Shown in pieces: positions 36,175 to 45,217 of a stretch of DNA of 64,000 nucleotides. The position numbers and the translations under genes were made by a program. Each line of letters opens with the position of its first letter. Position 1 is the first letter of the stretch. The notes under the pieces are model-generated. The model did no database searches and was not told the origin of the DNA. It saw only the letters and a list, made by a program, of their open reading frames with translations. The stretch is taken from assembly GCF_000380005.1 (NCBI RefSeq), contig NZ_KB904188.1, positions 248,001-312,000 of the forward strand, given 5' to 3'. Source of the DNA: Streptococcus didelphis DSM 15616 (lineage in GTDB: Bacteria; Bacillota; Bacilli; Lactobacillales; Streptococcaceae).

Positions 36175-37581
36175 ATGAAAGAAAGCACCAAAAAGAAAAG
36201 TTTCATGGACCGCTATATTGATGGTTTTATGAAATGGATGCCGGAGTCTCTTTTTATTTGTTTTATATTAACCTTTATAGTTATAATGATGGCTGTCTTA
36301 ATGACAGATAGTCCCTTTATTGGAACCGAAAAAACAGGAGGCATTATCTACGGCTGGGTCAATGGTTTTTGGGGACTCTTGTCTTTTGCCATGCAGATGA
36401 CAGTCCTTCTAGCCACAGGAAATGCTGTTGCCAGTTCCCCGCCTGCCCATAAAATGTTTCGCTTTTTAGCAAAATTACCTAAGACTCGGGTTCAGGTCTT
36501 TGTCTTCTCTGTTATTGTCGGTTCCCTTTTTGGTTTCTTGCACTGGGGTCTTGGCATGATGGTTGCTATTGTCTTTGGGAAAGAACTCTTAGTACAGGCT
36601 AGGCAAAAGGGGATAAAGATACACACCCCTTTATTTGTGGCTACCTTATTTTTCACTTTTTTACCAGCTACTTCAGGCTTATCAGGAGCAGCAGTGCTTT
36701 ATTCTGCAACCCCTAATTACCTCAAAAATAGTGTGGCAGACTCCTATAAGGCCTTGGTTCCTGAAAGTGTTCCCCTAACCTCTTCTGTCCTTAATATCCA
36801 ATTTATCAGCCTGTTAATTGTTTGTATGCTGGTGCCTTTATTTTTTGCTCTTTTTATCCATCCCAAGGATCAAGGGAAAATAGTAGAACTGGATCAGGAG
36901 GTTTATCAAAGTAGCCTAGAGTCTTCAGCAGCTCTATCTATTCCTAGAAGAACGCCAGCAGAAAAAATGAATGCTTCTCCCTTAGTCATGTATATTACTG
37001 GCTCTCTTATTTTTGGCTATAGTCTCTATCATTTTTCCAGAGTTGGATTATCTGGCTTAGACTTAAATAGTTTTAACTTTCTGTTTTTAGGCCTTGGTTT
37101 ATTACTGTGTGGTCAAGAAGGTCCTGAATATTATGGCTCGCTCTTTAAAAATGGGGTCATGTCCTCCTGGGGCTTGGTCCTCCAATTTCCTTTTTATGCT
37201 GGCATTTTCGGTATTATTCAAACGACAGGTCTCGGTTTAGAAATTTCCCATTTTTTTGTGAGTATCTCAAATGGGACAAGTTGGCCGGTACTTGCTTATA
37301 TCTATTCAGCCTTGTTAAATATTGCTGTGCCTTCAGGTGGCTCTAAGTTTGTCATTGAAGCGCCTTACATTATCCCAGCTTCCATTGAAGTTGGTAATGA
37401 TTTAGGTAAGATTTTACAAGCCTATCAGCTTGGGGATGCGACCACTAATTTAATAGTTCCCTTTTGGGCTTTATCTTATCTGTCCCATTTTAAATTAAAA
37501 TTTAATCAAATTGTTGCCTACACTATTCCCTGTGTTTTAGTAGTTTCCGTGATTATTATCCTCTATTTATTCTTAATTTAA
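36175..37581 (+). CDS. atoE: Short-chain fatty acid transporter, AtoE family
   Basis: 468 residues with about twelve membrane helices. The start MDRYIDGFMKWMPESLFICFIL-like region, LLATGNAVASSPP, FLHWGLGMMVAIVFG and NIAVPSGGSKFVIEAPYI are typical of the AtoE family. It is expected to import acetoacetate or butyrate-like acids. AAAGGAAG precedes the ATG. It stands alone before a bidirectional terminator and faces the LysR gene; the enzymes follow on the other side of it. Confidence 0.9.
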   Translation: MKESTKKKSFMDRYIDGFMKWMPESLFICFILTFIVIMMAVLMTDSPFIGTEKTGGIIYGWVNGFWGLLSFAMQMTVLLATGNAVASSPPAHKMFRFLAKLPKTRVQVFVFSVIVGSLFGFLHWGLGMMVAIVFGKELLVQARQKGIKIHTPLFVATLFFTFLPATSGLSGAAVLYSATPNYLKNSVADSYKALVPESVPLTSSVLNIQFISLLIVCMLVPLFFALFIHPKDQGKIVELDQEVYQSSLESSAALSIPRRTPAEKMNASPLVMYITGSLIFGYSLYHFSRVGLSGLDLNSFNFLFLGLGLLLCGQEGPEYYGSLFKNGVMSSWGLVLQFPFYAGIFGIIQTTGLGLEISHFFVSISNGTSWPVLAYIYSALLNIAVPSGGSKFVIEAPYIIPASIEVGNDLGKILQAYQLGDATTNLIVPFWALSYLSHFKLKFNQIVAYTIPCVLVVSVIIILYLFLI

Positions 37582-37596
37582 TGATAAAGTCAATTC

Positions 37597-37633
37597 AAAA
37601 AGTCATTTGTTTCTTGGGCACAAATGACTTTTT
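37597..37633. terminator. Bidirectional terminator between atoE and the LysR gene
   Basis: AAAAAGTCATTTGT pairs perfectly with ACAAATGACTTTTT. Confidence 0.92.
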
Positions 37634-37643
37634 CTTTTAAATT

Positions 37644-38558
37644 TTAGTGAAAGCCTTGACGGGCAAAATAATCAAGAATGGTATTTTTGATATAAGCCTT
37701 CAAATGGCTGGTTTTATCCTTTCTTAAAGAGGTTAAGACCACTTCCCATTTGGGATGTTCTTTAAGGGGAATTTCTACGAGGCCTTCCATATTTGCAAAA
37801 TAGGTGATTGGCCTAGGGAGAATCGTCGTATAAGAAGAGTATCTTGTGATATTTAATAGAAAATCCCAAGAAGCAGAATAGAGTTTAATTTTGGGAGAGA
37901 TATGTTCTTGCTCAAATAAAACCTTTAGCTGATGGTAAATCATAAAGGTCTTATCAAAGGTAACAAATTCCTCATGATGCAGGTCTTTGATAGAAATAGA
38001 CTTGGCCTTATGGTATTTCTCTTCATAGGTTTTTTGGCTCATATAAAGGCAAAGTTGGTCTCTTAGGAGGATATCAATGTCAGCAAGAGCAGGATCTAGG
38101 GCAGTAGGGGTTAATAAAATAGCAAAATCAACCTCATTTAAAAAAAGTTTTTTTTGGAGTTCATAAGCTCCAGTCTCAATAATTTTGAATTTGACATCGG
38201 GATTTTCTTCAATCAATTTAGGAATTAATTCTGAAAAAATAATGCCAGAGATTAGTTGGGGGATTCCTATAGTAATTTCCCCCTTGTATTTTTTAGATTC
38301 ACTTCTAAGGTCAGCCATCAGTTGTTCGTGATGGGAAATAACAACCTTAGCATTTTCATAGAAGCGTTCACCAATAGTTGTAAGTCCAACCAAGCGTCCC
38401 TTATGACGGAGAAAGAGTTTAATATTTTCTTCATTTTCAATTGTTTTGATATAATTGCTCAGAGCAGGTTGTGAGATGTGATTTTTTTGAGCTGCCTTTG
38501 TAAGATTGAAATTACAGTTAACAATTTCAACAAAGTAAGTCAGGTTAGAAATATTCAT
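37644..38558 (-). CDS. LysR-family transcriptional regulator of the ato genes
   Basis: 304 residues from the ATG at 38558, which follows AAGGAG at 9 nt and begins with the LysR helix-turn-helix (MNISNLTYFVEIVNCNFNLT, then AAQKNHISQPALSNYIKTIE); the frame is open upstream without similarity. The C-terminal two-lobed effector domain spans about 90-295. It is divergent from atoB, sharing a 128-bp control region with ATTGTGTAAG, and convergent with atoE, so control of both ato transcripts is likely. The effector may be acetoacetate, a short-chain acid or a CoA ester; this is inference. Confidence 0.88.
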   Translation of the reverse strand: MNISNLTYFVEIVNCNFNLTKAAQKNHISQPALSNYIKTIENEENIKLFLRHKGRLVGLTTIGERFYENAKVVISHHEQLMADLRSESKKYKGEITIGIPQLISGIIFSELIPKLIEENPDVKFKIIETGAYELQKKLFLNEVDFAILLTPTALDPALADIDILLRDQLCLYMSQKTYEEKYHKAKSISIKDLHHEEFVTFDKTFMIYHQLKVLFEQEHISPKIKLYSASWDFLLNITRYSSYTTILPRPITYFANMEGLVEIPLKEHPKWEVVLTSLRKDKTSHLKAYIKNTILDYFARQGFH

Positions 38559-38641
38559 AAAAGGATTCTCCTTGTCTCTGGTATAATATGTAATTATAGA
38601 AGATATAAGAAAATGATACTTGCTTATTATAGGTCTCATTA

Positions 38642-38665
38642 TATAATAATTGTGTAAGCGCTTCA
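38642..38665 (+). promoter_or_regulatory. atoB promoter with shared motif and cre-like site
   Basis: -10 TATAAT (38642-38647) is followed at once by ATTGTGTAAG (38649-38658), the inverted copy of the atoE motif, which overlaps TGTAAGCGCTTCA (38653-38665), a cre-like palindrome with one mismatch. A bound protein here would sit on the transcription start. Confidence 0.5.
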
Positions 38666-38686
38666 AGTAGATAAAAGGAGAAAAAA

Positions 38687-39871
38687 ATGATAAAAGATGT
38701 TGTAATTGTATCAGCCTTCCGTACCCCTATTGGTAATTTTGGAGGTGCTTTTAAAAGAGTTTCTGCTATTGATTTAGGAGCGACAGCTGTCAAAGCGATT
38801 TTAGAAGAGACAAAGCTAGCCCCTCATTTGATTGAAGAAGTTATTTTTGGAAATGTCTTGCATGCCGGCCTTGGTCAAAACCTTGCTCGTCAAGTAGCTG
38901 TGGGCTCTGGAATTCCCTATGAAGTTCCAGCTTTTACCATTGATATGGTGTGTGGTTCTGGCTTAAAGGCAGTAGAGTTAGGTGCCCAAAAGATACAATC
39001 AGGCAATGCCGATATTGTTTTAGTAGGTGGGGCTGAAAACATGAGTCAGGCTCCTTATCTTCTTCCAAATCACCGCTTTGGTTCTCGCATGGGAGATGAT
39101 AAACTTGTTGATAGCATGATTAGAGATGGCTTAAGTGACGCTTTTAAACCTATCCATATGGGAGTAACAGCTGAAAATGTTGCTGAAAAATACCACATAT
39201 CCCGTCAGGAACAGGACCAATTTGCCCTTAGTAGTCAACTAAAGGCGCAAAAAGCCCTAGCAAGTAACCGTTTTAAGGATGAGATAGTCCCAGTTTCTGT
39301 TCCTCAGAGAAAAGGGGAGACGCTCATTATTGAAAAAGATGAGTACCCTAAAGCTGATAGTCGGATAGAAAGTTTAGCCCAACTAAGAACTGTTTTCAAA
39401 AAAGATAAGGGAACTGTCACAGCAGGCAATGCTTCAGGTATTAATGATGGTGCAGCAGCGCTTTTATTAATGAGCAGAAGTAAGGCAGAAGAACTTCAGT
39501 TACCTATCTTAGCAAGTATTGTAAGCTTTGCAAGTGCAGGGTTAGATCCTGATTTTATGGGTTGTGGACCAATTCCAGCCACTCAAAAAGCCCTTAAAAA
39601 GGCCAATTTAGAGGTTAAGGATTTAGATGTAATAGAGGCCAATGAAGCTTTTGCGGCTCAAGCAATTGCTGTTTCAAGAGAGTTAGGATTTGATGAGGAC
39701 AAAGTTAATGTTAATGGAGGAGCTATTGCCTTAGGTCATCCTATCGGAGCCTCAGGAGCAAGAATACTGGTCACACTCATTCATGAAATGATTAAAAGAG
39801 ATTCCAAACATGGCCTAGCTACCCTATGTATTGGTGGGGGACAGGGACAAAGTCTTATTGTAAAAAGATAA
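38687..39871 (+). CDS. atoB: Acetyl-CoA acetyltransferase (thiolase)
   Basis: 394 residues. The three thiolase catalytic motifs are present: [13 protein letters not shown] (acyl-accepting Cys), [11 protein letters not shown] (His) and [11 protein letters not shown] (second Cys). It splits acetoacetyl-CoA into two acetyl-CoA, or runs in reverse. AAAAGGAG lies 6 nt before the ATG. With atoD and atoA 10 nt downstream it forms a pathway acetoacetate to acetoacetyl-CoA to acetyl-CoA. The LysR gene lies divergently upstream. Confidence 0.95.
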   Translation: MIKDVVIVSAFRTPIGNFGGAFKRVSAIDLGATAVKAILEETKLAPHLIEEVIFGNVLHAGLGQNLARQVAVGSGIPYEVPAFTIDMVCGSGLKAVELGAQKIQSGNADIVLVGGAENMSQAPYLLPNHRFGSRMGDDKLVDSMIRDGLSDAFKPIHMGVTAENVAEKYHISRQEQDQFALSSQLKAQKALASNRFKDEIVPVSVPQRKGETLIIEKDEYPKADSRIESLAQLRTVFKKDKGTVTAGNASGINDGAAALLLMSRSKAEELQLPILASIVSFASAGLDPDFMGCGPIPATQKALKKANLEVKDLDVIEANEAFAAQAIAVSRELGFDEDKVNVNGGAIALGHPIGASGARILVTLIHEMIKRDSKHGLATLCIGGGQGQSLIVKR

Positions 39872-39881
39872 GGAGATTGGC

Positions 39882-40541
39882 ATGTTAAAAGACAAAATGA
39901 TTCCCATTGAAGAAGCAATAGGAAAAATTAATGATGGGGCTACCATTATGGTTGGTGGCTTTATGACCAATGGCAGTCCAGAAGCTCTTATTGATGCCTT
40001 GGTGAAAAAGGGAAGTAAGGACTTAACCTTAATCTGTAATGATGCTGGTTTTATAGATAAAGGAGTAGGAAAACTCCTTAAGGCAGGGCAATTAAAGAAA
40101 CTCTATGCTACTCACATTGGACTTAACCGTGAAGCAGGCCGTCAAATGAATGAAGGAGAGTTAGAGGTTGAATTGATTCCCCAAGGAAGCTTTGCTGAAA
40201 AAATTAGAATAGGTGGCTTTGGAATAGGTGGCTTTTATACCCCAACAGGTGTGGGTACCCTTGTTGAAGAAGGAAAAGAGCTAAAGGTCATTGATGGTAA
40301 AACCTATCTATTAGAACTTCCCTTTAAGGCTGATTTTGCTTTGATATTAGCTAATAAGGCTGACCAATTGGGCAATCTTCAATACTCTGGCTCTGAAAAT
40401 AATTTTAATGCATTAATGGCTGCTTGTGCCAAAACAACCATAGTTCAAGCACGAGAAGTGCTAGCAAAAGGCCAGTTACAGGCTGAATGTGTTCATACCC
40501 CTCATATCTTTGTGGACTATCTGATAGAAGAAGGAGTCTAG
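39882..40541 (+). CDS. atoD: Acetate CoA-transferase subunit alpha
   Basis: 219 residues. The CoA-transferase class I alpha motif appears as DGATIMVGGFMTNGSPEAL, and EKIRIGGFGIGGFYTPTGVG covers the family's glycine-rich loop. It forms a heteromer with the beta subunit encoded 2 nt downstream and moves CoA between acetyl-CoA and acetoacetate or butyrate. AGGAGATT precedes the ATG, 10 nt after atoB. Confidence 0.94.
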   Translation: MLKDKMIPIEEAIGKINDGATIMVGGFMTNGSPEALIDALVKKGSKDLTLICNDAGFIDKGVGKLLKAGQLKKLYATHIGLNREAGRQMNEGELEVELIPQGSFAEKIRIGGFGIGGFYTPTGVGTLVEEGKELKVIDGKTYLLELPFKADFALILANKADQLGNLQYSGSENNFNALMAACAKTTIVQAREVLAKGQLQAECVHTPHIFVDYLIEEGV

Positions 40542-40543
40542 GC

Positions 40544-41185
40544 ATGACAGTTGTATTAAGTAAAGAAGAAATTCAAAACAGAATTGCAAAACGTGTGGCC
40601 CAGGAATTAGAAGATGGCTCCTTGGTTAATTTAGGGATAGGACTCCCTACCAAGGTTGCAAATTTTCTACCTGATGATATCAATGTTTATTTTCAATCAG
40701 AAAATGGCTTTATAGGACTAGGTCCTAAATCTGATGATCCCAACTCAAGGATTGTAAATGCTGGAGGGCAGCCAGTGACTGTTTACCCAGGTGCTGCATT
40801 TTTTGATAGTGCAACTTCCTTTGGGATTATTAGGGGTGGCCATGTTGATTTGACTGTTTTGGGGGCACTTGAGGTAGCAGCTAATGGTGATATTGCTAAT
40901 TATCTTATTCCAGGTAAGATGGTTCCTGGAATGGGTGGTGCGATGGATCTCTTGGTTGGAGCTAAAAAAGTCATTGTAGCCATGGAACATACAAATAAGG
41001 GTAAGCCTAAAATTATCAAAGAGTGCACCCTGCCTTTGACTGCTAAAAATGTCGTTGATTTAATTATTACTGAAATGGGTGTCTTTAAGGTGGTTCCAGA
41101 AGGTATCAAGGTCATAGAGATTAATGAAGAATTCAGCTTTAAAGAAGTACAGGCTCTTACAGGAGTTCCCTTGATTAAAGCATAA
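40544..41185 (+). CDS. atoA: Acetate CoA-transferase subunit beta
   Basis: 213 residues from the ATG at 40544, which has AGAAGGAG upstream; the longer frame through the end of atoD has no family similarity. The catalytic Glu is in QSENGFIGLG (about 50-59), and GLPTKVANFLP, ATSFGIIRGGHVD and VPGMGGAMDLL are typical. It completes the class I CoA-transferase with AtoD. It ends the atoB-atoD-atoA operon in front of a terminator. Confidence 0.94.
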   Translation: MTVVLSKEEIQNRIAKRVAQELEDGSLVNLGIGLPTKVANFLPDDINVYFQSENGFIGLGPKSDDPNSRIVNAGGQPVTVYPGAAFFDSATSFGIIRGGHVDLTVLGALEVAANGDIANYLIPGKMVPGMGGAMDLLVGAKKVIVAMEHTNKGKPKIIKECTLPLTAKNVVDLIITEMGVFKVVPEGIKVIEINEEFSFKEVQALTGVPLIKA

Positions 41186-41207
41186 CTTCTCAAAGCCTGC
41201 ACTGATA

Positions 41208-41255
41208 AAAAAAGACACTAGCTGATAGAATCTTTGCTTTCAACTAGTGTTTTTT
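41208..41255. terminator. Bidirectional terminator between atoA and the DauR-like gene
   Basis: AAAAAAAGACACTAG and CTAGTGTTTTTT pair across a loop of about 22 bases. Confidence 0.7.
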
Positions 41256-41320
41256 AACTTGTCAGGTGTTTAAAGGGAGAATGCTTTACATTTGCTTAAA
41301 CATTTCAAACTTAGAAAAGC

Positions 41321-41995
41321 TTAGTCGCTTTCTATTTTTTTAAGGTAGCGGTAAACGCTTGGTTCAGAAATATTCAGAATTTCAGCTACTTTAGAAACAG
41401 CTCCTTTCAGCTGGAAAACGCCCTTCTCAGATAATTTTGAAACGATCTCAATTTTGACTTCTTGACTAAGATGGATATCTTGATTTAAAAGGCTGGGATC
41501 AATAATTTCACTAATAATGTCTTGGATGTTACTTGAGAGGACTTCTACAGTTTCATCCTGTGCAATAGCAGAAGCCTTATTTTCTTTTTGAGTTAGAAGA
41601 TGGTTAATATTAAGATTAGCAAGTCCTAAAATATTTTCTGCCAGACCTTTATAGACAGAAATATCCTTGTTAATGCAGAGCATGCCTTCAAGTTCACCCT
41701 GACTATTTTTGATAAAAAAAGTAGATCCTCTAACTTCTTTATTTTGAGGACTGACAATAGCCTTATAGTTGGTTACGAAGTCTTTTTCTTTGTAGACCTT
41801 GTTGTTAATCAAATCAAGGGCAAATGCCGTTAGGGGAGAATTGGTGGTTCGACCACTGATATGGCTGTTAACAATTTCACCAATAAAGATATCATTTTTT
41901 TCAATGACATGTAGGACAATTTCGTTATTATCGCCGAGAACTTCCTTTAAAAATGAAATAATCATTTTCCAGTAATGTAAAGTTTCTTTATTCAT
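41321..41995 (-). CDS. YheO/DauR-like transcriptional regulator
   Basis: 224 residues from the ATG at 41995, which has AGGAAG upstream and starts MNKETLHYWKMIISFLKEVL; the open frame above it is not similar to the family. The N-terminal YheO domain, a PAS-like sensor (about 8-120), is followed by a C-terminal helix-turn-helix (about 170-222) with LKGAVSKVAEILNISEPSVYR. Relatives include DauR, which controls D-arginine use in Pseudomonas. It is divergent from ridA-permease-dsdA, so it probably controls the D-serine genes and may sense D-serine or its product. Confidence 0.86.
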   Translation of the reverse strand: MNKETLHYWKMIISFLKEVLGDNNEIVLHVIEKNDIFIGEIVNSHISGRTTNSPLTAFALDLINNKVYKEKDFVTNYKAIVSPQNKEVRGSTFFIKNSQGELEGMLCINKDISVYKGLAENILGLANLNINHLLTQKENKASAIAQDETVEVLSSNIQDIISEIIDPSLLNQDIHLSQEVKIEIVSKLSEKGVFQLKGAVSKVAEILNISEPSVYRYLKKIESD

Positions 41996-42125
41996 GCTTG
42001 ACTTCCTACTTATAATTTTTCTTGCTAATATAGTAATATATTTTAGAATAAAAGACAATTAAACTTTATCATAATAAGAAAATAATTTCAGAATAAAAAA
42101 ATTTTATTAAAATGATAAAATATTA

Positions 42126-42154
42126 TTGACTATGAATGCGATTTCATGTAAAAT
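42126..42154 (+). promoter_or_regulatory. Promoter of the ridA-permease-dsdA genes with cre-like site in the spacer
   Basis: -35 TTGACT (42126-42131), 17 bp, -10 TAAAAT (42149-42154). The spacer contains TGAATGCGATTTCA (42133-42146), which matches the CcpA cre consensus at all but one position. Upstream the region is very AT-rich (ATTTTATTAAAAT, then ATAAAAT), where the regulator might bind. Confidence 0.6.
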
Positions 42155-42186
42155 TCTAAGTAGAAAAACTAAAGGAGGTTCATTTT

Positions 42187-42549
42187 ATGAGCAAGTACCC
42201 AAAAGCTATCGGGCCATATTCTATTTACACCATTGAAGGAAATATTTTATACACTTCAGGCCAACTACCAGTGATTCCGGAAACAGGTGAGATTCCTGAA
42301 GATTTTGAATCTCAATGCCGTCAGTCATTTGCAAATATTGCAGCTATCTTGGAAGAACAAAAGCTTGATTTTAAGAATGTCTTCAAGTTAACTATTTATT
42401 TATCTGATTTATCACATTTTAATACCTTAAATCAAATCATGACGGAATTGTTAGAAGAACCTTATCCAATTAGAACAGCCTACCAAGTTGCTGCCCTACC
42501 AAAAGATGCATTGATTGAAGTAGAAGCAATGGCCAGACTGACCAAGTAG
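42187..42549 (+). CDS. RidA-family enamine/imine deaminase
   Basis: 120 residues. KAIGPYSI near the start, TSGQLPVIPETGEIP, and the substrate-binding Arg and Glu in PIRTAYQVAALPKDALIEVEA (the final part of which is split here: ALPKDALIEVEA) mark the YjgF/YER057c/UK114 family. RidA speeds hydrolysis of 2-aminoacrylate, the reactive product of PLP-dependent serine dehydratases. It is the first gene of the cluster that ends with dsdA, so protection from the D-serine dehydratase intermediate is a natural role. AAAGGAGG precedes the ATG. Confidence 0.92.
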   Translation: MSKYPKAIGPYSIYTIEGNILYTSGQLPVIPETGEIPEDFESQCRQSFANIAAILEEQKLDFKNVFKLTIYLSDLSHFNTLNQIMTELLEEPYPIRTAYQVAALPKDALIEVEAMARLTK

Positions 42550-42589
42550 CAAGTATTAACTAAACCTAAAGAACGGTGGAAAAAATTTT

Positions 42590-43612
42590 ATGGATATTAT
42601 TATTGGGACAAGCCTTCTCATACTTGTTTTAGCTATTTTTACTTTATTTAATTATAAAGCACCTTATGGCGCAAAAGCAATGGGTGCCCTTGCAGCAGCT
42701 GCCTGTGCTTCCTTTCTAGTAGAAGCCTTTCAGGATTCATTTTTTGGTAAGGTATTGGGCTTTCAATTTTTAAGTGAAGTAGGTGGTGCAAATGGCTCAC
42801 TTTCAGGTGTTGCAGCAGCTATTTTGGTAGCGATTGCAGTTGGTGTTACGCCAGGTTATGCTGTATTAATCGGGTTATCTGTATCTGGAATGGGAATTAT
42901 CCCAGGATTTATTTCAGGTTATCTTGTTTCTTTCTTAATTAAATGGATGGAAAAACATATCCCTGGTGGTTTAGACTTAATTGCAATCATTATCATTGGT
43001 GCTCCTTTAACACGTCTATTAGCCAAAATAATGTCACCAATTATTGAAAAAACCTTATTGACCATTGGTGAAATTTTAACGTCAACTGCTCACAGTAGCC
43101 CAATTATTATGGGGATTATCCTTGGAGGAACCATTGTGGTAGTTGCTACAGCACCATTATCTTCAATGGCTCTTACAGCTATGTTAGGGCTAACAGGTGT
43201 TCCAATGGCTATAGGTGCCCTATCAGTATTTGGCTCTTCTTTCATGAATGCCATTCTTTTCCACAAGTTAAAATTAGGTGAAAGAAAAGATAATATTGCT
43301 TTTGCTATTGAGCCTTTAACTCAGGCTGATGTAACGTCAGCTAATCCAATTCCGATTTATGTGACCAACTTCTTTGGTGGCGCAGCTTGTGGGATCTTAA
43401 TTGCTTTAATGGGATTGGTCAATGGTACGCCAGGGACTGCTACCCCAATAGCTGGTTTTGCTGTTATGTTTGCCTACAATCCAGCAACTAAAGTATTAGT
43501 AACTGCCTTGGGTTGCATTATTTTAAGTTTAATAGCTGGTTATATTGGTGGTATCGTATTTAAAAACCATAAATTGATTACCAAACAAGAATTACAGGCT
43601 ATGGATAAATAA
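42590..43612 (+). CDS. PTS EIIC-type membrane permease without EIIA/EIIB partners
   Basis: 340 residues with eight to ten membrane helices. Glycine-rich stretches such as VAAAILVAIAVGVTPGYAV, APLSSMALTAMLGLTGVP, NAILFHKLKLGERKDNIA and ANPIPIYVTNFFGGAACG resemble the PTS_EIIC_2 group, often annotated as sugar transporters. No EIIA or EIIB gene is present nearby. Its position between ridA and dsdA suggests that it carries D-serine or a related D-amino acid rather than a sugar; that is inference. The upstream gap is 40 nt and the start ATG follows ACGGTGGAAAA, a weak site. Confidence 0.75.
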   Translation: MDIIIGTSLLILVLAIFTLFNYKAPYGAKAMGALAAAACASFLVEAFQDSFFGKVLGFQFLSEVGGANGSLSGVAAAILVAIAVGVTPGYAVLIGLSVSGMGIIPGFISGYLVSFLIKWMEKHIPGGLDLIAIIIIGAPLTRLLAKIMSPIIEKTLLTIGEILTSTAHSSPIIMGIILGGTIVVVATAPLSSMALTAMLGLTGVPMAIGALSVFGSSFMNAILFHKLKLGERKDNIAFAIEPLTQADVTSANPIPIYVTNFFGGAACGILIALMGLVNGTPGTATPIAGFAVMFAYNPATKVLVTALGCIILSLIAGYIGGIVFKNHKLITKQELQAMDK

Positions 43613-43712
43613 TCGCTAGTTATTCATGGCAAACTCAACTAGATTGAAAAGACTCTTATAAAAAAAGAAATCATACAATTAGAAGCTTATATTATTACTT
43701 AGGAGGTTACTT

Positions 43713-45041
43713 ATGAGTTCAGAATCAGTGAAAACTGGAATAACAGAAATAAAAAAAATGATGCGGTATGAACCCATCTTTTGGATGAATGATCATTATA
43801 AAGGGGTTGAAGTTGCAAATAAGGTATCACAGTTTGGTAAAGAAGATATCCGTGATGCCGAAGCTCGCTTAGAAAGATTTGCCCCTTATTTTGCCGAAAA
43901 TTTTGAGTCAACTCGTGCTAACAATGGGATTATTGAGTCTGACATTACAAAAATTCCAAACTTTAAAGACTTTTTGGAAAAAGAATATAAGGTAAGTATA
44001 CCTGGTCAGATGTACCTCAAACGTGATGATACCTTACCTATTGCAGGAACCATTAAGGCGCGTGGTGCGATCTATGAAGTTTTAAAACATGCTGAGACAC
44101 TTGCTCTTGAAGCAGGCATCTTATCAGGTTATGAAGATGATTATCGTAAGTTTGGTAGTCAAGAATTCAAAGATTTCTTTAGTCAATATAAAGTTATGGT
44201 TGGTACAACTGGTAATTTAGGTATTAGTGTAGGCCTTATGGGAGTATCACTTGGTTTTGAAGTGATTATTCATATGTCTTATGATGCTAAAGAATGGAAG
44301 AAAAAATACTTACGTGACCATGGTGTTGTGGTTATTGAACATAAAACAAACTTTACTGAAGCTGTTAACCAAGGCCGTGCAGAATCTGATGCCGATCCAA
44401 AATCTTATTTTGTTGACGATGAGCATTCCGTAGATTTATTCTTAGGATACACTGTTGGTCCATGCCGTTTGAAAAAACAATTAGAAGAAGAGAAGATCCT
44501 TGTTGATGAAGATCATCCTTTATTTGTCTTTTCACCATGTGGTATTGGTGGAAGCCCAGGGGGAACTGCTTTTGGCTTAAAACAAATCTATGGCGATAAT
44601 GTTCACTGTTTCTTTGCTCAACCAACCCACATGCCATCAATGCTAGTTGGTTTAGTAACTGAAAAATATTCAAAAGTTTCTGTAGCAGATATTGAAGTAG
44701 ATGCCAAAACAAATATGGATGGCTTAGCAGTCCCAAGGACATCAGGCTTTGTAGCAGAGCTAATGCACAATTATTTCAATGGTGGTATTACAATTTCTGA
44801 AGAAGATCAAAAATTATTGTTAACTAAGATGATTGATTTAGAAGATATTCACCTAGAGCCCGCAGCACTTGCAGGAACTATTGGTCCAGCTATGCTATTT
44901 GACACAGAAGAAGGTCGTGCTTATATGAAAGCTTATGGCCTAGAAGATAAGATGGAAAATGCTACTTATCTTGCCTGGGCAACAGGTGGAAGTATGGTTC
45001 CAAAAGAGGACATGGAAGCCTTCTACCAACAAGGGAAATAG
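43713..45041 (+). CDS. dsdA: D-serine ammonia-lyase (D-serine dehydratase)
   Basis: 442 residues, matching E. coli DsdA (442) in length and in blocks. The PLP lysine is Lys115 in GTIKARGAIYEVL; TTGNLGISVGLMGV binds the cofactor; CGIGGSPGGTAFGLK holds the phosphate loop. DLEDIHLEPAALAGTIGP and ATGGSMVP complete the fold-type II enzyme. It converts D-serine to pyruvate and ammonia through 2-aminoacrylate. It is 100 nt behind the permease gene, with AGGAGG and ATG start. Unlike in E. coli there is no DsdX/DsdC; the regulator is of YheO type and the transporter of EIIC type. Confidence 0.93.
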   Translation: MSSESVKTGITEIKKMMRYEPIFWMNDHYKGVEVANKVSQFGKEDIRDAEARLERFAPYFAENFESTRANNGIIESDITKIPNFKDFLEKEYKVSIPGQMYLKRDDTLPIAGTIKARGAIYEVLKHAETLALEAGILSGYEDDYRKFGSQEFKDFFSQYKVMVGTTGNLGISVGLMGVSLGFEVIIHMSYDAKEWKKKYLRDHGVVVIEHKTNFTEAVNQGRAESDADPKSYFVDDEHSVDLFLGYTVGPCRLKKQLEEEKILVDEDHPLFVFSPCGIGGSPGGTAFGLKQIYGDNVHCFFAQPTHMPSMLVGLVTEKYSKVSVADIEVDAKTNMDGLAVPRTSGFVAELMHNYFNGGITISEEDQKLLLTKMIDLEDIHLEPAALAGTIGPAMLFDTEEGRAYMKAYGLEDKMENATYLAWATGGSMVPKEDMEAFYQQGK

Positions 45042-45217
45042 TCCCTATTGAACAGCCTTCACAACTATATATTACTATTATTAGCTGACAAATCTCACAG
45101 CCTAATAGAAAATTGAAGATGACAAGAAACCCATCCTTAATTGCCTCCCTAAAATGGACATAAATATCTAACTGATAGGGATGTAATTGGTGGGTATTCT
45201 TTTTCTCTAGACAATGA

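Noticed and set aside
45042..45217. Small gene between dsdA and the V-ATPase operon (88-codon minus frame at 44962-45228)
   Set aside because: It overlaps the end of dsdA, has no ribosome binding site, and the composition is not coding-like.
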